NCBI RefSeq assembly: GCF_002252665.1
Contig: NZ_NQKZ01000015.1
Span: 1-44,984 of the forward strand
Length of the DNA stretch: 44,984 nucleotides
Source of the DNA: Synechococcus sp. 8F6
GTDB lineage: Bacteria > Cyanobacteriota > Cyanobacteriia > PCC-6307 > Cyanobiaceae
Direction of reading: 5' to 3'
Shown here: positions 16,575-24,721 of the stretch, one piece after another
How the letters are laid out: each line of letters begins with the position of its first letter
Position numbering within the stretch: the first letter of the stretch is position 1
The notes under the pieces: model-generated
Seen by the model: the letters and a program-made list of their open reading frames with translations, nothing else
Told to the model about the DNA's origin: nothing
Database searches by the model: none
Made by a program: the position numbers and the translations under genes

Positions 16575-17405
16575 GTGACTGCTGCTGCTGTGACTGCCGC
16601 CCCCACCCCAATTCAGCAGCGTTTCACGGCCCTGCGGCAACAGGGCCGCTGCGCCCTGATGCCCTTTCTGATGGCGGGGGATCCTGATCTGACCAGCACC
16701 CGGGCCAGCCTGCTGGCGCTGCAGGCCCACGGTGCCGACCTGGTCGAGCTGGGCATCCCCTACAGCGACCCCCTGGCCGACGGGCCGGTGATCCAGGCCG
16801 CCGCCAGCCGTGCCCTCAAGGCCGGCACCACCCCAGCCGGGGTGCTGGAGATGCTCCGCTCCCTCAAGGGTGAGCTCACCGTGCCGGTTGTGCTGTTCAC
16901 CTACAGCAATCCCCTGCTCAACCGGGGCATGGAGGCCTTCTGCACCGCTGCTGCCGCCGCGGGAGCCGCCGGGCTGGTGGTGCCCGACCTGCCCCTGGAG
17001 GAAGCGGAGAAGCTCTCGGCGATCGCGGCCGCTGCGGGCCTGGATCTGGTCCTGCTGGTAGCCCCCACCACCCCTGCTGAACGGTTGGGCAGGATCCATC
17101 ACGCCAGCCGCGGCTTCACCTATCTGGTGAGCGTCACCGGCGTGACGGGCGTGCGCACCAACCTGGAATCGCGGGTGGGCACCCTGGTGGGCCAACTCAA
17201 GGCCCAGGGCGACACGCCGGTGGCCGTGGGCTTTGGCATTTCCGGCTCCGAGCAAGCCCGCCAGGTGCGCGACTGGGGAGCCGATGGGGCCATCGTGGGC
17301 AGTGCCCTGGTGAAGGTGATGGCCGAAGCCCACGGGCAGCAGGCCGACGTAGCCGCCGCGGCCGGGCGCTTCTGCGCGGAGCTGCGCGCGGGCCTCGACG
17401 CCTGA
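16575..17405 (+). CDS. trpA: Tryptophan synthase alpha subunit
   Basis: A 276-residue TIM-barrel enzyme that cleaves indole-3-glycerol phosphate to indole and glyceraldehyde 3-phosphate and passes indole to TrpB. The catalytic Glu and Asp lie in [20 protein letters not shown]. The glycerol-phosphate site appears in [11 protein letters not shown] and [16 protein letters not shown]. The length matches the family. The start is a GTG at 16575; the A/T-rich leader [12 protein letters not shown] is variable. No other trp gene is nearby, as is usual in cyanobacteria where trp genes are scattered. Confidence 0.95.
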   Translation: MTAAAVTAAPTPIQQRFTALRQQGRCALMPFLMAGDPDLTSTRASLLALQAHGADLVELGIPYSDPLADGPVIQAAASRALKAGTTPAGVLEMLRSLKGELTVPVVLFTYSNPLLNRGMEAFCTAAAAAGAAGLVVPDLPLEEAEKLSAIAAAAGLDLVLLVAPTTPAERLGRIHHASRGFTYLVSVTGVTGVRTNLESRVGTLVGQLKAQGDTPVAVGFGISGSEQARQVRDWGADGAIVGSALVKVMAEAHGQQADVAAAAGRFCAELRAGLDA

Positions 17406-17416
17406 CAGGCCAGCGC

Positions 17417-18001
17417 GTGCTGTTTTCCCCCGCCTGCGAACGCAACCAGGGCCCGATCCTGGCGGTGCTCCAAGACTGGCTCCCTGCCGGTGCCCAGGTG
17501 CTGGAAATCGGCTCGGGCAGCGGCCAACACGCCGCGTTCTTCTGCCAGCAGATCGCCGGCCTCACCTGGCAGGCCAGTGAGCGCCAGGACAACCTGGCAG
17601 CTCTGCAGGCCCAGCTGGCGGCCCTGAGCCCAGGCCTGCCGCCTGCCATCGCCCTTGATGTGACGGACGCAGGGCAGTGGCCCCGCCAGAGCTTCGATGC
17701 GGTGTTCACGGCCAACACCGCACACATCATGCCGGCGACGGCCGTGCCCCTACTGCTGGCCGGCGCGGCCCGGGTGCTGCGACCAGGCGGGGTGCTGCTG
17801 CTCTACGGCCCCTTCCACGACGGGGGCGTGCACACCGCCGCCAGCAATGCCGCCTTCGACCAACGCCTGCGCAGCCTCGATCCGGCCATGGGGGTGCGTG
17901 ACGCCCTGGAGCTGGTGGAACAGGCCCAGGGCCTCGGCCTCGCGGCCCTGGCCGATGTGGCCATGCCCGCCAACAACCGGATCCTGGTGCTGCAGCGGTG
18001 A
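17417..18001 (+). CDS. DUF938 family SAM-dependent methyltransferase-like protein
   Basis: 194 residues starting at GTG 17417. The SAM-binding motif I is VLEIGSGSGQHAAFF; later FDAVFTANTAHIMP and GGVLLLYGPFHDGGVHTAAS match the DUF938 family. The substrate is unknown. Its TGA overlaps the start of the next methyltransferase gene, and trpA lies only 11 bases upstream, so these three are probably co-transcribed. There is no sequence sign that it acts in tryptophan metabolism. Confidence 0.8.
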   Translation: MLFSPACERNQGPILAVLQDWLPAGAQVLEIGSGSGQHAAFFCQQIAGLTWQASERQDNLAALQAQLAALSPGLPPAIALDVTDAGQWPRQSFDAVFTANTAHIMPATAVPLLLAGAARVLRPGGVLLLYGPFHDGGVHTAASNAAFDQRLRSLDPAMGVRDALELVEQAQGLGLAALADVAMPANNRILVLQR

Positions 18002-18756
18002 TGAGTGACGTCAGCAACTGGTTTGGCGCCGTGGCCGCTGCCTATGCCCGCCACCGGATCACCTACCCAGCAGCCTTCTACGCCGCCTTCCTGGCCCGCC
18101 TCCCCGCCAATCCCCTGGTGTGGGATTGCGGCTGCGGCAGCGGCCAGGCCTCGGTGGATCTTGCCGAGGCTGGTGCCCGGGTGATCGCCACCGATGCCAG
18201 CGCCGCCCAGCTGGCGGCGGCCGGCCCCCACCCCCGCATCCGTTATCAGCAGGCCGATGCCACCGCCAGCGGCCTGGGCGATGCCAGCCTCGATGGAGTG
18301 CTGGTGGCCGCGGCCGTGCACTGGTTCGCCGGCGAGCCCTTCAACTCGGAAGTGCGGCGTGTCTGCAAACCAGGAGCCGTGATGGCCTGGATCGGCTACC
18401 TGCCGTTGCTGTTGCCCGAGGCACGGCTCCAGGCCCCACTGGATGCCTTCCACAACAGCACCCTGGCACCCTGGTGGCCGGCCGAGCGGAAATGGGTGGA
18501 GCAGTCCTACGCCGGCCTCGTCTTCCCCGGCGAGGAGTGGCCCTTTCCGACCGGACTCTGGATCGAACGCCACTGGACCCTGAGCGAGCTGATGGCCCAC
18601 ATCGGCACCTGGTCGGCGGTGCAGCGCAGCCGGGAAGCCGGGATCGATCCTCTGCCCGCCCTGCAGGCAGAGCTGGCCGTCCTCTGGCCCGACGCGGGCA
18701 CGGCACCGCTGACGGTGCGCTGGCCGTTCATGGGGCGCTGGGGATCACCAGGCTGA
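18001..18756 (+). CDS. Class I SAM-dependent methyltransferase
   Basis: 251 residues with the motif VWDCGCGSGQASVDLAEAGA (motif I), IATDASAAQL (acidic loop after strand 2) and LDGVLVAAAVHWF (motif IV region). This resembles the Methyltransf_11 / trans-aconitate methyltransferase-like group, in which HWF after motif IV is common. The start is ATG 18001 overlapping the upstream stop; a GTG three bases earlier is equally possible. The target molecule cannot be inferred. The C-terminal half (WWPAERKWVEQSYAGLVFPG, HWTLSELMAHIGTWSAVQ) is typical of a substrate-cap domain in this group. Confidence 0.8.
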   Translation: MSDVSNWFGAVAAAYARHRITYPAAFYAAFLARLPANPLVWDCGCGSGQASVDLAEAGARVIATDASAAQLAAAGPHPRIRYQQADATASGLGDASLDGVLVAAAVHWFAGEPFNSEVRRVCKPGAVMAWIGYLPLLLPEARLQAPLDAFHNSTLAPWWPAERKWVEQSYAGLVFPGEEWPFPTGLWIERHWTLSELMAHIGTWSAVQRSREAGIDPLPALQAELAVLWPDAGTAPLTVRWPFMGRWGSPG

Positions 18757-18793
18757 GCAGCCGGTAGCCCCCGCTCCATCCGACCAGAGGCGG

Positions 18794-19093
18794 TCAGAGG
18801 TGGTATTTGGTCGCTGCCTGGTTTTTGCAGGTGGTCTTAGCCACGTCAATCGACTGACGCTTCTTCATCTGCTGCACCACGCAATCGCAGGTGAAATCCT
18901 GCATCCCTTCGGGAGCGGGCTTGCCGGATGCCTTCACCTCATCGTTGACCGCCTTGAGGCAGTACTTGCGAACCATCTGATCCATCATGTTGTCTCCAGC
19001 CAGGGCGCCAGCGGAAGCGAGACCGAAGCCTGCGACCATCAACACAACACCAAGGCCCAGGGAGCGGCGGCGCATGAACATCCAGAAAGCCAT
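18794..19093 (-). CDS. Small secreted Cys-containing protein, conserved-type hypothetical
   Basis: 99 residues. After a short basic start (MRRR from 19075 is also possible) comes a signal peptide (SLGLGVVLMVAGFGLASAGALAG) and a mature region of about 65 residues. It has four cysteines (KYCLK, TCDC, TTCK) arranged for one or two disulfides. No family is recognised; small periplasmic proteins with this pattern are frequent in picocyanobacteria. It lies alone, convergent with the preceding methyltransferase gene and divergent from the YciI-like gene. Confidence 0.7.
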   Translation of the reverse strand: MAFWMFMRRRSLGLGVVLMVAGFGLASAGALAGDNMMDQMVRKYCLKAVNDEVKASGKPAPEGMQDFTCDCVVQQMKKRQSIDVAKTTCKNQAATKYHL

Positions 19094-19169
19094 TTCTCAA
19101 ACGTAACGCCACTGCAAGACACCTGTGGCGTGGCACCCGTAGCCTCAGGCGCGACCGATCACCACCACC

Positions 19170-19436
19170 ATGCGCTTCGTGCTCTGGGGCACCTACTGCG
19201 ACAACGCGCTCGAGAGGCGCACCCCTTACCGGGAAGAGCATAAAGCTGGGCTGCAAAAGCTTAAAGATGCCGGCACCCTGATCACCCTCGGCCCCACCGA
19301 GGGCAGCACCCACGTGTTCGGCATCTACGAAGCCGACAGCCTGGACCAGGTGGAAACCCTGGTGAAAGGTGACATCTACTGGCGCCAGGGCATCTGGACC
19401 GAAGTGAAGGTGTACCCCTGGATTCAGGCCTTTTAA
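19170..19436 (+). CDS. YciI family protein
   Basis: 88 residues with the YciI-like ferredoxin fold pattern: MRFVLWGTYCDNALERRTPY, REEHKAGLQKLKDAGTLITL, GPTEGSTHVFGIYEADSLDQ. The His in EEH and the acidic EADS turn are where related proteins have their catalytic or binding pair. The function of such stand-alone YciI proteins is unknown; relatives are chlorodehydratase-like or muconolactone isomerase-like. The stop lies 7 bases before the stop of the convergent cytochrome gene. Confidence 0.8.
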   Translation: MRFVLWGTYCDNALERRTPYREEHKAGLQKLKDAGTLITLGPTEGSTHVFGIYEADSLDQVETLVKGDIYWRQGIWTEVKVYPWIQAF

Positions 19437-19443
19437 ACAGGTT

Positions 19444-19833
19444 TCAAGCCCGCGGCCAGTCCAACTGGGCCTGCTGCCACACGTAGTCGGCCACCGCCTC
19501 CGGTCCGCCGTCTCCGAGCACGGCCCCATAGCCCGACATCTGTCCGAGCCCAACGGCGGCGATGGCGGCAATCCGCTGGGCATCGTGAATGCCATTGCGC
19601 TCCAGGGCGGCCAGCCGCAGGGTTTTGCCGCGGCGAATGATGTTGCCGCCGTTCACATGGCAACCGGCGCAGTGATTCGCAAACAGCTGGCCCCCATCGG
19701 GGCCCGCAAGGTTCGCCCGGGCCGGCGTCGCCCCCATGAGCAGCATTGCCGCCAGCAGCGCCGGCAGCACGGCCCGAAACACGGTCCGCCACAAAGCCGA
19801 GCCATCCCACCCGCTCTGCTCCACCACGTCCAT
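19444..19833 (-). CDS. Cytochrome c6-like protein (class I cytochrome c)
   Basis: 129 residues from ATG 19833. It has a twin-basic-free signal peptide (VFRAVLPALLAAMLLMGATP then ARAN) and a mature domain of about 90 residues beginning with AGPDGGQLFANHCAGCHVNG. CAGCH is the haem-binding motif, the Met in GQMSGYGAVLGD is the sixth ligand, and the end AVADYVWQQAQLDW is characteristic of c6-type proteins. It is expected in the thylakoid lumen as an electron carrier or a low-potential c6B/c6C relative. The variant linker (LAALERNGIHDAQRIAAIAA) makes the c6-like label safer than PetJ. An in-frame ATG at 19872 would extend the leader without benefit. Confidence 0.85.
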   Translation of the reverse strand: MDVVEQSGWDGSALWRTVFRAVLPALLAAMLLMGATPARANLAGPDGGQLFANHCAGCHVNGGNIIRRGKTLRLAALERNGIHDAQRIAAIAAVGLGQMSGYGAVLGDGGPEAVADYVWQQAQLDWPRA

Positions 19834-19884
19834 TCCGTCATTGCTGGTCCCAGTGTGCGCCCACGGCGGCAAGACCAGCCCAAC

Positions 19885-19907
19885 AAAAAACCCCGGGTAA
19901 GCCGGGG
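19885..19907 (-). terminator. Rho-independent terminator of the cyAbrB gene
   Basis: On the minus strand a CCCCGG / CCGGGG stem with a five-base loop (19891-19907) is followed by TTTTTTG. It lies about 50 bases after the cyAbrB stop and just before the cytochrome gene, so it separates the two minus-strand units. Confidence 0.8.
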
Positions 19908-19957
19908 TGAACTGTCTTCAGACATCTGGCAGTAGGCCTATCGGCCGAAGCCAATGC

Positions 19958-20323
19958 TCACTCTTCGTCTTCGTCGGTGGCGCCGGCGGGGATCAGACGA
20001 ATTTGTTTGCGACCAAGCTTGATCTCAAATTCATCACCGGGCTTGAGATCGAGAAGGGCCGTGTAGGCCTTACCGATCAACAGGTTGCCGTTGCCTTGGA
20101 CGGTGGCCACATAGCTGAGCTTGCGACCGCCCTTGCCAACCTTGCCAGTGCCGCCAAGCTCAACACCCTTGGCTTCCAGCAGAGCCTCGTAGAAGGCCGT
20201 GAAATTGAGGCGCTCGCCGCCGTCTTTCTTACTAGAGACATACCCGCAAGCCCGGACGATCTCCGACTTGCCCACATCGCCAAGCTCTTTGACCTTGGCC
20301 AACAGTTCTGATCCAGTGAGCAT
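19958..20323 (-). CDS. cyAbrB-type transcriptional regulator
   Basis: 121 residues from ATG 20323. The N-terminal half (GSELLAKVKELGDVGKSEIV, RACGYVSSKKDGGERLNFTA) and C-terminal AbrB-like swapped-hairpin DNA-binding part (LIGKAYTALLDLKPGDEFEI, KLGRKQIRLIP) are diagnostic of the cyanobacterial AbrB family. In it the DNA-binding domain is at the C-terminus. These are abundant nucleoid-type regulators of carbon and nitrogen metabolism, with targets in other species including the CO2-uptake operons. The tail is acidic (ATDEDEE). It is a single-gene unit with its own terminator and is divergent from the acetyltransferase gene. Confidence 0.92.
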   Translation of the reverse strand: MLTGSELLAKVKELGDVGKSEIVRACGYVSSKKDGGERLNFTAFYEALLEAKGVELGGTGKVGKGGRKLSYVATVQGNGNLLIGKAYTALLDLKPGDEFEIKLGRKQIRLIPAGATDEDEE

Positions 20324-20499
20324 CGATTTAGGGGTTGGGTGGGATGGGAGGGGACTTCCCAAGGTGATTACATCCAGAATGTACAGCATTAACAGCAGCT
20401 GCCAAGCTTTACCGTTCAAATCAACGCCAGAAGATTCAGCCCACTTCCAATGGCGCAGCGGGGAGCAGTGATAGAAAGCACACCGAGGTGGTGAGATGG

Positions 20500-21054
20500 A
20501 TGGAGAGCCTGCGTGTGCTGCGTCCGGGCGATCTTGATCAGGTGACTGCTGTGTATCGCGATGCGGTGATCAGCCAGGCCCAAGGCCTCTACACCCCTGT
20601 TCAGATTGCAGCCTGGTCCAACCACGCGACTACCAGCAACGCCATCAAAGAAGCGCTGCAGCGTGGGTACGGCCTGGCCAGTTGCAGCCAAGTCGGCCAA
20701 CACGGCCAGGCCACCGGCCAGACCAGCCCAGCAGTCATTGAAGCCTTTGGACTACTCGATCCCGTCGATCGACTGTCGTTGCTGTACTGCCGCGCACGCT
20801 CCTGCCGGCAAGGCCGCAGCAGCGCCATTCTGCGGGCCCTTGAGCTCTATGCCAGGCAACAGGGTTGTCGCCAGTGGCGCACCGAAGCCAGTCAATTGTC
20901 GAAACCGTTGCTGCTGCGCCTCGGCTGGTGCATCGATGCGGAGGAAACTGTGATTTTTGCTGGCGAGTCCTTCCAGCGATGGCGGATGATCAAGACCCTG
21001 AGCCCATCCCCCGGCTGGACGGGACCTAACGCGGTGAAGACCCCCGGTGGCTGA
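20500..21054 (+). CDS. GNAT-type acetyltransferase-like protein
   Basis: 184 residues from ATG 20500 (a GTG at 20488 is also in frame). It follows the GNAT plan: an N-terminal LRVLRPGDLDQVTAVYRDAV, and a central LLDPVDRLSLLYCRARSCRQ GRSSAILRALELYARQQG stretch corresponding to the acetyl-CoA pyrophosphate loop and helix. Then QWRTEASQLSKPLLLRLGWC corresponds to the late strand-helix with the LGW/LGF motif. The normal Q/R-x-x-G-x-G/A loop is seen as RQGRSSA, which is slightly unusual. The substrate is unknown. The last 8 bases overlap the next gene's start. Confidence 0.72.
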   Translation: MESLRVLRPGDLDQVTAVYRDAVISQAQGLYTPVQIAAWSNHATTSNAIKEALQRGYGLASCSQVGQHGQATGQTSPAVIEAFGLLDPVDRLSLLYCRARSCRQGRSSAILRALELYARQQGCRQWRTEASQLSKPLLLRLGWCIDAEETVIFAGESFQRWRMIKTLSPSPGWTGPNAVKTPGG

Positions 21055-21577
21055 AGCCCAGCTGCAGCAATTTCTGGACAAGGTGCGCCAGCTGAATGCC
21101 TTTGTGGCCCTCAGCGAGGCCGATCCGATCCTGCGCGAGGCGCTGAGAGATTGCAGCGATCACCACGCCGTGGTGGCCCTGGCCCGCAGCCGGGGCTTCG
21201 AAATCGGCCGGCGCTGGGGAGAAACCGATCCCCCTGCTGCCGCGGGCGACAACCTGCTGGCCGCAGGCTGCCCGCCGGCGGGAGAAGAATCCATCACCGT
21301 GCTGGTCGAGCAGCCCACCTGGCGGCTGGAGCGCATCCATTCCTGTCAGGCGTCAAGCCCGCCGGGCTTCTGGTACGACCAGAGCGAACACGAGTGGGTG
21401 GTGTTGCTCCAGGGCAGCGCCAGGTTGGCGTTCGACGGCGAAGAACACCAGCGGGAGCTCTGCCGCGGCGACAGCCTGCTGATTCCTGCCCACCAACGCC
21501 ATCGGGTGGCCGCTACCGATCCTTCTCCCGGATCCGTATGGCTGGCCCTGTTCTGGAAGGAGGCTTGCGGAGGCTGA
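21047..21577 (+). CDS. Nif11-like domain fused to a cupin
   Basis: 176 residues starting at GTG 21047. Residues about 4-60 (LQQFLDKVRQLNAFVALSEA, DPILREALRDCSDHHAVVAL, ARSRGFEIG) match the Nif11-like domain, best known as a leader of RiPP precursors in picocyanobacteria. Residues about 85-175 form a cupin (GFWYDQSEHEWVVLLQGSAR, LAFDGEEHQRELCRGDSLLI, PAHQRHRVAAT), with candidate metal ligands H-x-W-type after QSE and the H in PAHQRHRV. There is no GG cleavage site or core peptide, so it is not a RiPP precursor itself. It starts inside the acetyltransferase gene end (coupled), and its 3' end overlaps the convergent PsiE-like gene by 65 bases. Confidence 0.82.
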   Translation: MAEAQLQQFLDKVRQLNAFVALSEADPILREALRDCSDHHAVVALARSRGFEIGRRWGETDPPAAAGDNLLAAGCPPAGEESITVLVEQPTWRLERIHSCQASSPPGFWYDQSEHEWVVLLQGSARLAFDGEEHQRELCRGDSLLIPAHQRHRVAATDPSPGSVWLALFWKEACGG

Positions 21578-22004
21578 GGCTGCGCACCAGCCAAAAGGCA
21601 CCAGCCAGAGCCAGCACAGCCAACCCGAGGCCAGCGAGCAGCTGGGGCTTGCTCTCGGCACCGGGGGGCAGCACGATCACCTTCCGTGCCACGGCGGTCA
21701 TGGCGGTGAGCAACACCAGCTCGATCTGCACCACGTGGCGGCGCAGGTAGGAGGTGATGTTCTGCAGCACCTCCAGGGCGATCAACAGGGTGAGCAGATC
21801 CCCCAGCACTGTGTTGAGTTTGCCGCCGAGCCAAGGGGTGTCTGGCTGCACAACCGCCAGGGCCACCACACCGATCAACTGCATGGTGCCGGCCACCATC
21901 ACCACCAGCAGCACAACCCCGAGAACCTTGGCCAGGAGCTGCTCGCTGCGGTCGATCAGGTAGAGGTAATTGGCGTCCTGCAGCAGCCTGCGCAATTTGA
22001 TCAT
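21513..22004 (-). CDS. PsiE-family membrane protein
   Basis: 163 residues from ATG 22004 (an ATG at 22016 adds four). Four transmembrane helices are visible: LLAKVLGVVLLVVMVAGTMQ, LNTVLGDLLTLLIALEVLQN, the segment around IELVLLTAMTAVARKVIVL, and LLAGLGLAVLALAGAFWLV. The LIALEVLQNITSYLRRHVVQ motif is characteristic of phosphate-starvation-inducible PsiE-like proteins. The role is unknown. It is the last of a run of minus-strand genes starting at the sigma factor (24000) and overlaps the convergent cupin gene tail. Confidence 0.8.
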   Translation of the reverse strand: MIKLRRLLQDANYLYLIDRSEQLLAKVLGVVLLVVMVAGTMQLIGVVALAVVQPDTPWLGGKLNTVLGDLLTLLIALEVLQNITSYLRRHVVQIELVLLTAMTAVARKVIVLPPGAESKPQLLAGLGLAVLALAGAFWLVRSLSLRKPPSRTGPAIRIREKDR

Positions 22005-22016
22005 CCCCGAAGGCAA

Positions 22017-22295
22017 CTAGTTCTTGAACTGCTCGTAAATAGGACGCGCCTGGGTGTCGCTGGGTGAGTTTTCCAGTTGGGTGTCACAGGTGATCGATCC
22101 ATCCGGGCCGGTGACGCAGTTTTTGGGCTTCACCTTGGTGGAAGGCCCCACGGAACTGCCAGGTCCTACCAAGAAACTCTCGACCTGGGCCCAGGCAGGG
22201 GACACTCCAAGGCCGCAGGCCAGGCTGATCGAACCGCAGGCCGCCAGGGACGACCAGAAAGCGGTGGTGCGCGGCATCGCGGGGAAAAAGGACAT
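22017..22295 (-). CDS. Small secreted protein of unknown function
   Basis: 92 residues from ATG 22295. The signal peptide ends SPAWAQ. The mature part is about 55 residues with one CVTGPDGSITCDT Cys pair and a tail NSPSDTQARPIYEQFKN. A tail of this kind recurs in cyanobacterial secreted proteins as I recall, but no function is known. It directly abuts the PsiE-like gene (stop next to the alternative start of that gene) and follows the 108-residue gene by 23 bases. Confidence 0.68.
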   Translation of the reverse strand: MSFFPAMPRTTAFWSSLAACGSISLACGLGVSPAWAQVESFLVGPGSSVGPSTKVKPKNCVTGPDGSITCDTQLENSPSDTQARPIYEQFKN

Positions 22296-22318
22296 CACCC
22301 CACTTTGACCTGGAAACC

Positions 22319-22645
22319 TCAAGGTTGTTGGTCTTGACGGATTTCCTGCAACAGCAGATCCAACTGGCCCAGGGAAGCCTCAAGCCCGGGCAGCCCAGCG
22401 TCATCCGACCCACCGGCGTCGTCCTCGCTCTGCCACAGCTCTTCCACCCGGCACAGCTGGTCGGCCAGCCCCGGCAGCCCATCGCGGCTGTAGGTGCGCT
22501 GCAGCACCTCCAGCAACACCGGCATCCGGATCGAGCCCGCCTGCAGGGCGCGCCGCAGATCCGCCTGGGTGCGCCCCGTGTGCCGCAGCCAATCCTTGAG
22601 GAAGGTCTGCAGATCCTCGAGCTCGTTGCTGGTGAGGGTGGACAT
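22319..22645 (-). CDS. Conserved-type helical protein of unknown function
   Basis: 108 residues from ATG 22645. It is entirely helical and charged: NELEDLQTFLKDWLRHTGRT, QADLRRALQAGSIRMPVLLE, LQRTYSRDGLPGLADQLCRV, with an acidic linker (SEDDAGGSDDAG). The first half looks like a lambda-repressor-like helical segment (TQADLRRAL), so a DNA- or protein-binding role is possible. No family is recognised with confidence. It lies in a compact minus-strand series with the DUF1232 gene (5-base gap) and the sigma factor. Confidence 0.65.
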   Translation of the reverse strand: MSTLTSNELEDLQTFLKDWLRHTGRTQADLRRALQAGSIRMPVLLEVLQRTYSRDGLPGLADQLCRVEELWQSEDDAGGSDDAGLPGLEASLGQLDLLLQEIRQDQQP

Positions 22646-22650
22646 CGCCG

Positions 22651-23058
22651 TCAGCGATCCAGGGGGAACCAACGGTCCAGTCTGCGCTGGGCCCGCAACC
22701 GAATGGCATCGGTGCGGTGGCGGGTGCAGAGGCCAAGCAGGGCCGTAAGCGCCACCAGATCATCACTGAAGCCCACAGCGGGGATGAAGTCGGGAATCAG
22801 ATCGAGGGGCACCAACAGATAGGTGAGGGCCGCCAACACCGTGAGCTTGGCCGAGGCCGGCGTTTGGGGATCGAGCAGCAGCTCCAGACATTCCAGGGCT
22901 GGACGGGCCAGGGTGCGACCGGCTCGTCGCAGCAATTTGAGCAACACCGCCTCATCCACCACGGTGCTTTCCAGCACCTGAGCATCCACAGAAGCGGGAT
23001 CCACGGAAGCGGCATTCACGGAATCCGTCACGGGCAGCACAGCAGCCAACCCTTCCAT
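22651..23058 (-). CDS. DUF1232 / YkvA family membrane protein
   Basis: 135 residues. The C-terminal half is diagnostic: AALTYLLVPLDLIPDFIPAV followed by GFSDDLVALTALLGL matches the DUF1232 motif Y..SP.DLIPDF.P..GY.DD. The N-terminal 45 residues contain short SVD/ASVD repeats (NAASVDPASVDAQVL) and are probably disordered. Homologues are small membrane-associated proteins of unknown function. It is transcribed 18 bases after the sigma factor gene, so it is probably in the same operon. Confidence 0.85.
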   Translation of the reverse strand: MEGLAAVLPVTDSVNAASVDPASVDAQVLESTVVDEAVLLKLLRRAGRTLARPALECLELLLDPQTPASAKLTVLAALTYLLVPLDLIPDFIPAVGFSDDLVALTALLGLCTRHRTDAIRLRAQRRLDRWFPLDR

Positions 23059-23076
23059 TCAACGCTCCAACGGGGG

Positions 23077-24000
23077 CTAAACAACCTCCACCAAACCGCT
23101 GTCGATGCCGGTTGTCCGCAACTTGCGCAGCGCCCGCTGCACCACTTGACGGCAATGTTCACGGCTGCACTCCAGCTGGCGGGCCACCTCAGCCAGGGTG
23201 CGCCATTCATGGCTGCCATCGAGGCCGAAGCGCAGCATCACCACGGTGCGCTCCTTGGGGGTGAGGTTGGCGCGATCCAGCAGGGTCCACACCGTAGCCG
23301 TGCGCTCTGCCAGCTCGGCTCGCTCCATCGGCGGCAGCTCCGGGCTGGGCAACACGTCCACCAATTCGGAGGGGTCCGACTTCGACTTCACCACCCCCTG
23401 CAGACTGACGGTGATGCTGCGCAGCTCGCAGCCCAGCAGATCCTCCACCTCGGCCAAGGGCAACTGCAGGATCTGGGCCAGTTGAGACGGCCGGGGAGCC
23501 GTGCCATTGGCCTGGAGATAGCGGGCTTTGGCCGCCCGCAATTTGGTCAGTTTTTCATTCAAATTCACGGGAATGCGAATGGTGCGGCTCTGGGTGGATA
23601 GGGCACGGTTGAGCCCCTGACGAATCCACCAATAGGCGTAGGTGCTGAATCGGTGGCCGCGGGTGGGGTCGTATTTCTCCACGGCTCGGGTGAGGCCCAA
23701 GGTGCCTTCCTGAATCAGATCCAACAGATCCAGGCCCTTGTTTTGATAGCGCTTGGCCAGGTTGACCACCAGCCGCAGATTGGCCGTGATCATCTGATTT
23801 TTAGCCCGTTCGCCCGTTTTGAGAGTGCGGCGCTCCAACTCGTCGAAATCGCAGGCGGGGCCGGATCCTCCGGCGTCGCGGCAGCGCTCCTGCAACTCCG
23901 CCATCGCCTGCACCTTTCGGCCCAAGGTGAGTTCCTGCTCCGGGGTCAGCAACTGATGCCGGCCGATCTCACCGAGAAAGGCGCTCAAAGAGCTCGCCAT
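23077..24000 (-). CDS. Group 2 RNA polymerase sigma-70 factor
   Basis: 307 residues, complete. Region 1.2 starts SAFLGEIGRHQLLTPEQELT, region 2.1-2.2 is ANLRLVVNLAKRYQNKGLDL with intact LDLIQEGTLGLTRAV, region 2.3-2.4 is RGHRFSTYAYWWIRQGLNRA. Region 3 (IRIPVNLNEKLTKLRAAKAR) follows, and region 4.2 carries TLAEVARQLECSREHCRQVV. It lacks the long region 1.1, as expected for non-essential group 2 factors that reprogramme transcription under stress, dark or nutrient limitation. It heads a minus-strand series of five genes. The damaged paralogue at 807-1778 is clearly different in sequence. Confidence 0.93.
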   Translation of the reverse strand: MASSLSAFLGEIGRHQLLTPEQELTLGRKVQAMAELQERCRDAGGSGPACDFDELERRTLKTGERAKNQMITANLRLVVNLAKRYQNKGLDLLDLIQEGTLGLTRAVEKYDPTRGHRFSTYAYWWIRQGLNRALSTQSRTIRIPVNLNEKLTKLRAAKARYLQANGTAPRPSQLAQILQLPLAEVEDLLGCELRSITVSLQGVVKSKSDPSELVDVLPSPELPPMERAELAERTATVWTLLDRANLTPKERTVVMLRFGLDGSHEWRTLAEVARQLECSREHCRQVVQRALRKLRTTGIDSGLVEVV

Positions 24001-24229
24001 GGTTCACGCATGCAGTGAATTGAACCTAAGGGCAATGTGCAACCAGAAACCGACCAGCAGAAAAGCTTCCAACTTTCAACCTTCCTTCCCAATTTCATGC
24101 CTTGTGCGGTTTTCACAAAGGCTGCGGATTTCTCCATGCCAGCAAAGACTGCTGCATCGATCACGCCCCATGGGCCACAGCAGGGGAGCAGAGCCGGCAG
24201 TTACGGTTGCAGGCCATTGCCTCTACCCC

Positions 24230-24721
24230 ATGTTCGGCTTTGCCGCGATCCCCCCTGATGTGCTCTCCCGGGCGGGCGTGGCCTACGTGCACTACCTGAG
24301 CTTCATGCTCTGCTTCGGCGCCCTGGTGTTGGAGCGGCGGCTGATCAAGCCCAGCCCCAGCAAAGCCGACGCCACCTTGATGGTGATCACCGATGTGGTG
24401 TACGGACTGGCGGCCCTGGCCTTGCTGGGTAGCGGCATCCTGCGGGTCCTGTACTACGGCCAGGGTTCTGAGTTCTATACCCAAAACCCGCTGTTCTGGT
24501 GGAAGGTGGGTCTCTATCTGAGCGTGGGCGGGCTGTCGCTCTACCCCACGATCACCTACATCCTCTGGGCCATTCCCCTGCGCAAGGGCGAACTACCCCA
24601 GGTGAGCGAAGCCCTGGCGAATCGCCTGGGCTGGATCCTCAACATCGAACTGGTGGGCTTTGCCCTCGTGCCCCTACTGGCCACCCTGATGGCCCGCGGT
24701 GTGGGGCTCCCGGCCGCCTGA
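24230..24721 (+). CDS. DUF2214 family membrane protein
   Basis: 163 residues from ATG 24230. Four hydrophobic segments are visible (VAYVHYLSFMLCFGALVLER, ITDVVYGLAALALLGSGILR, FWWKVGLYLSVGGLSLYPTI, LVGFALVPLLATLMARGV). The HYLSFM and FWWKV motifs match DUF2214 proteins, which resemble CopD-like or haem-containing small membrane proteins. The histidine in helix 1 and the buried Lys/Trp cluster could bind a cofactor, but nothing is known. Its stop codon overlaps the ATG of the protease gene (ATGA type). Confidence 0.78.
   Translation: MFGFAAIPPDVLSRAGVAYVHYLSFMLCFGALVLERRLIKPSPSKADATLMVITDVVYGLAALALLGSGILRVLYYGQGSEFYTQNPLFWWKVGLYLSVGGLSLYPTITYILWAIPLRKGELPQVSEALANRLGWILNIELVGFALVPLLATLMARGVGLPAA

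Noticed and set aside
22975-23035. Short GAAGCGG.ATCCACG-like direct repeats
   Set aside because: They encode the disordered SVD/ASVD stretch at the N-terminus of the DUF1232 protein; only two to three imperfect copies, no sign of mobility.
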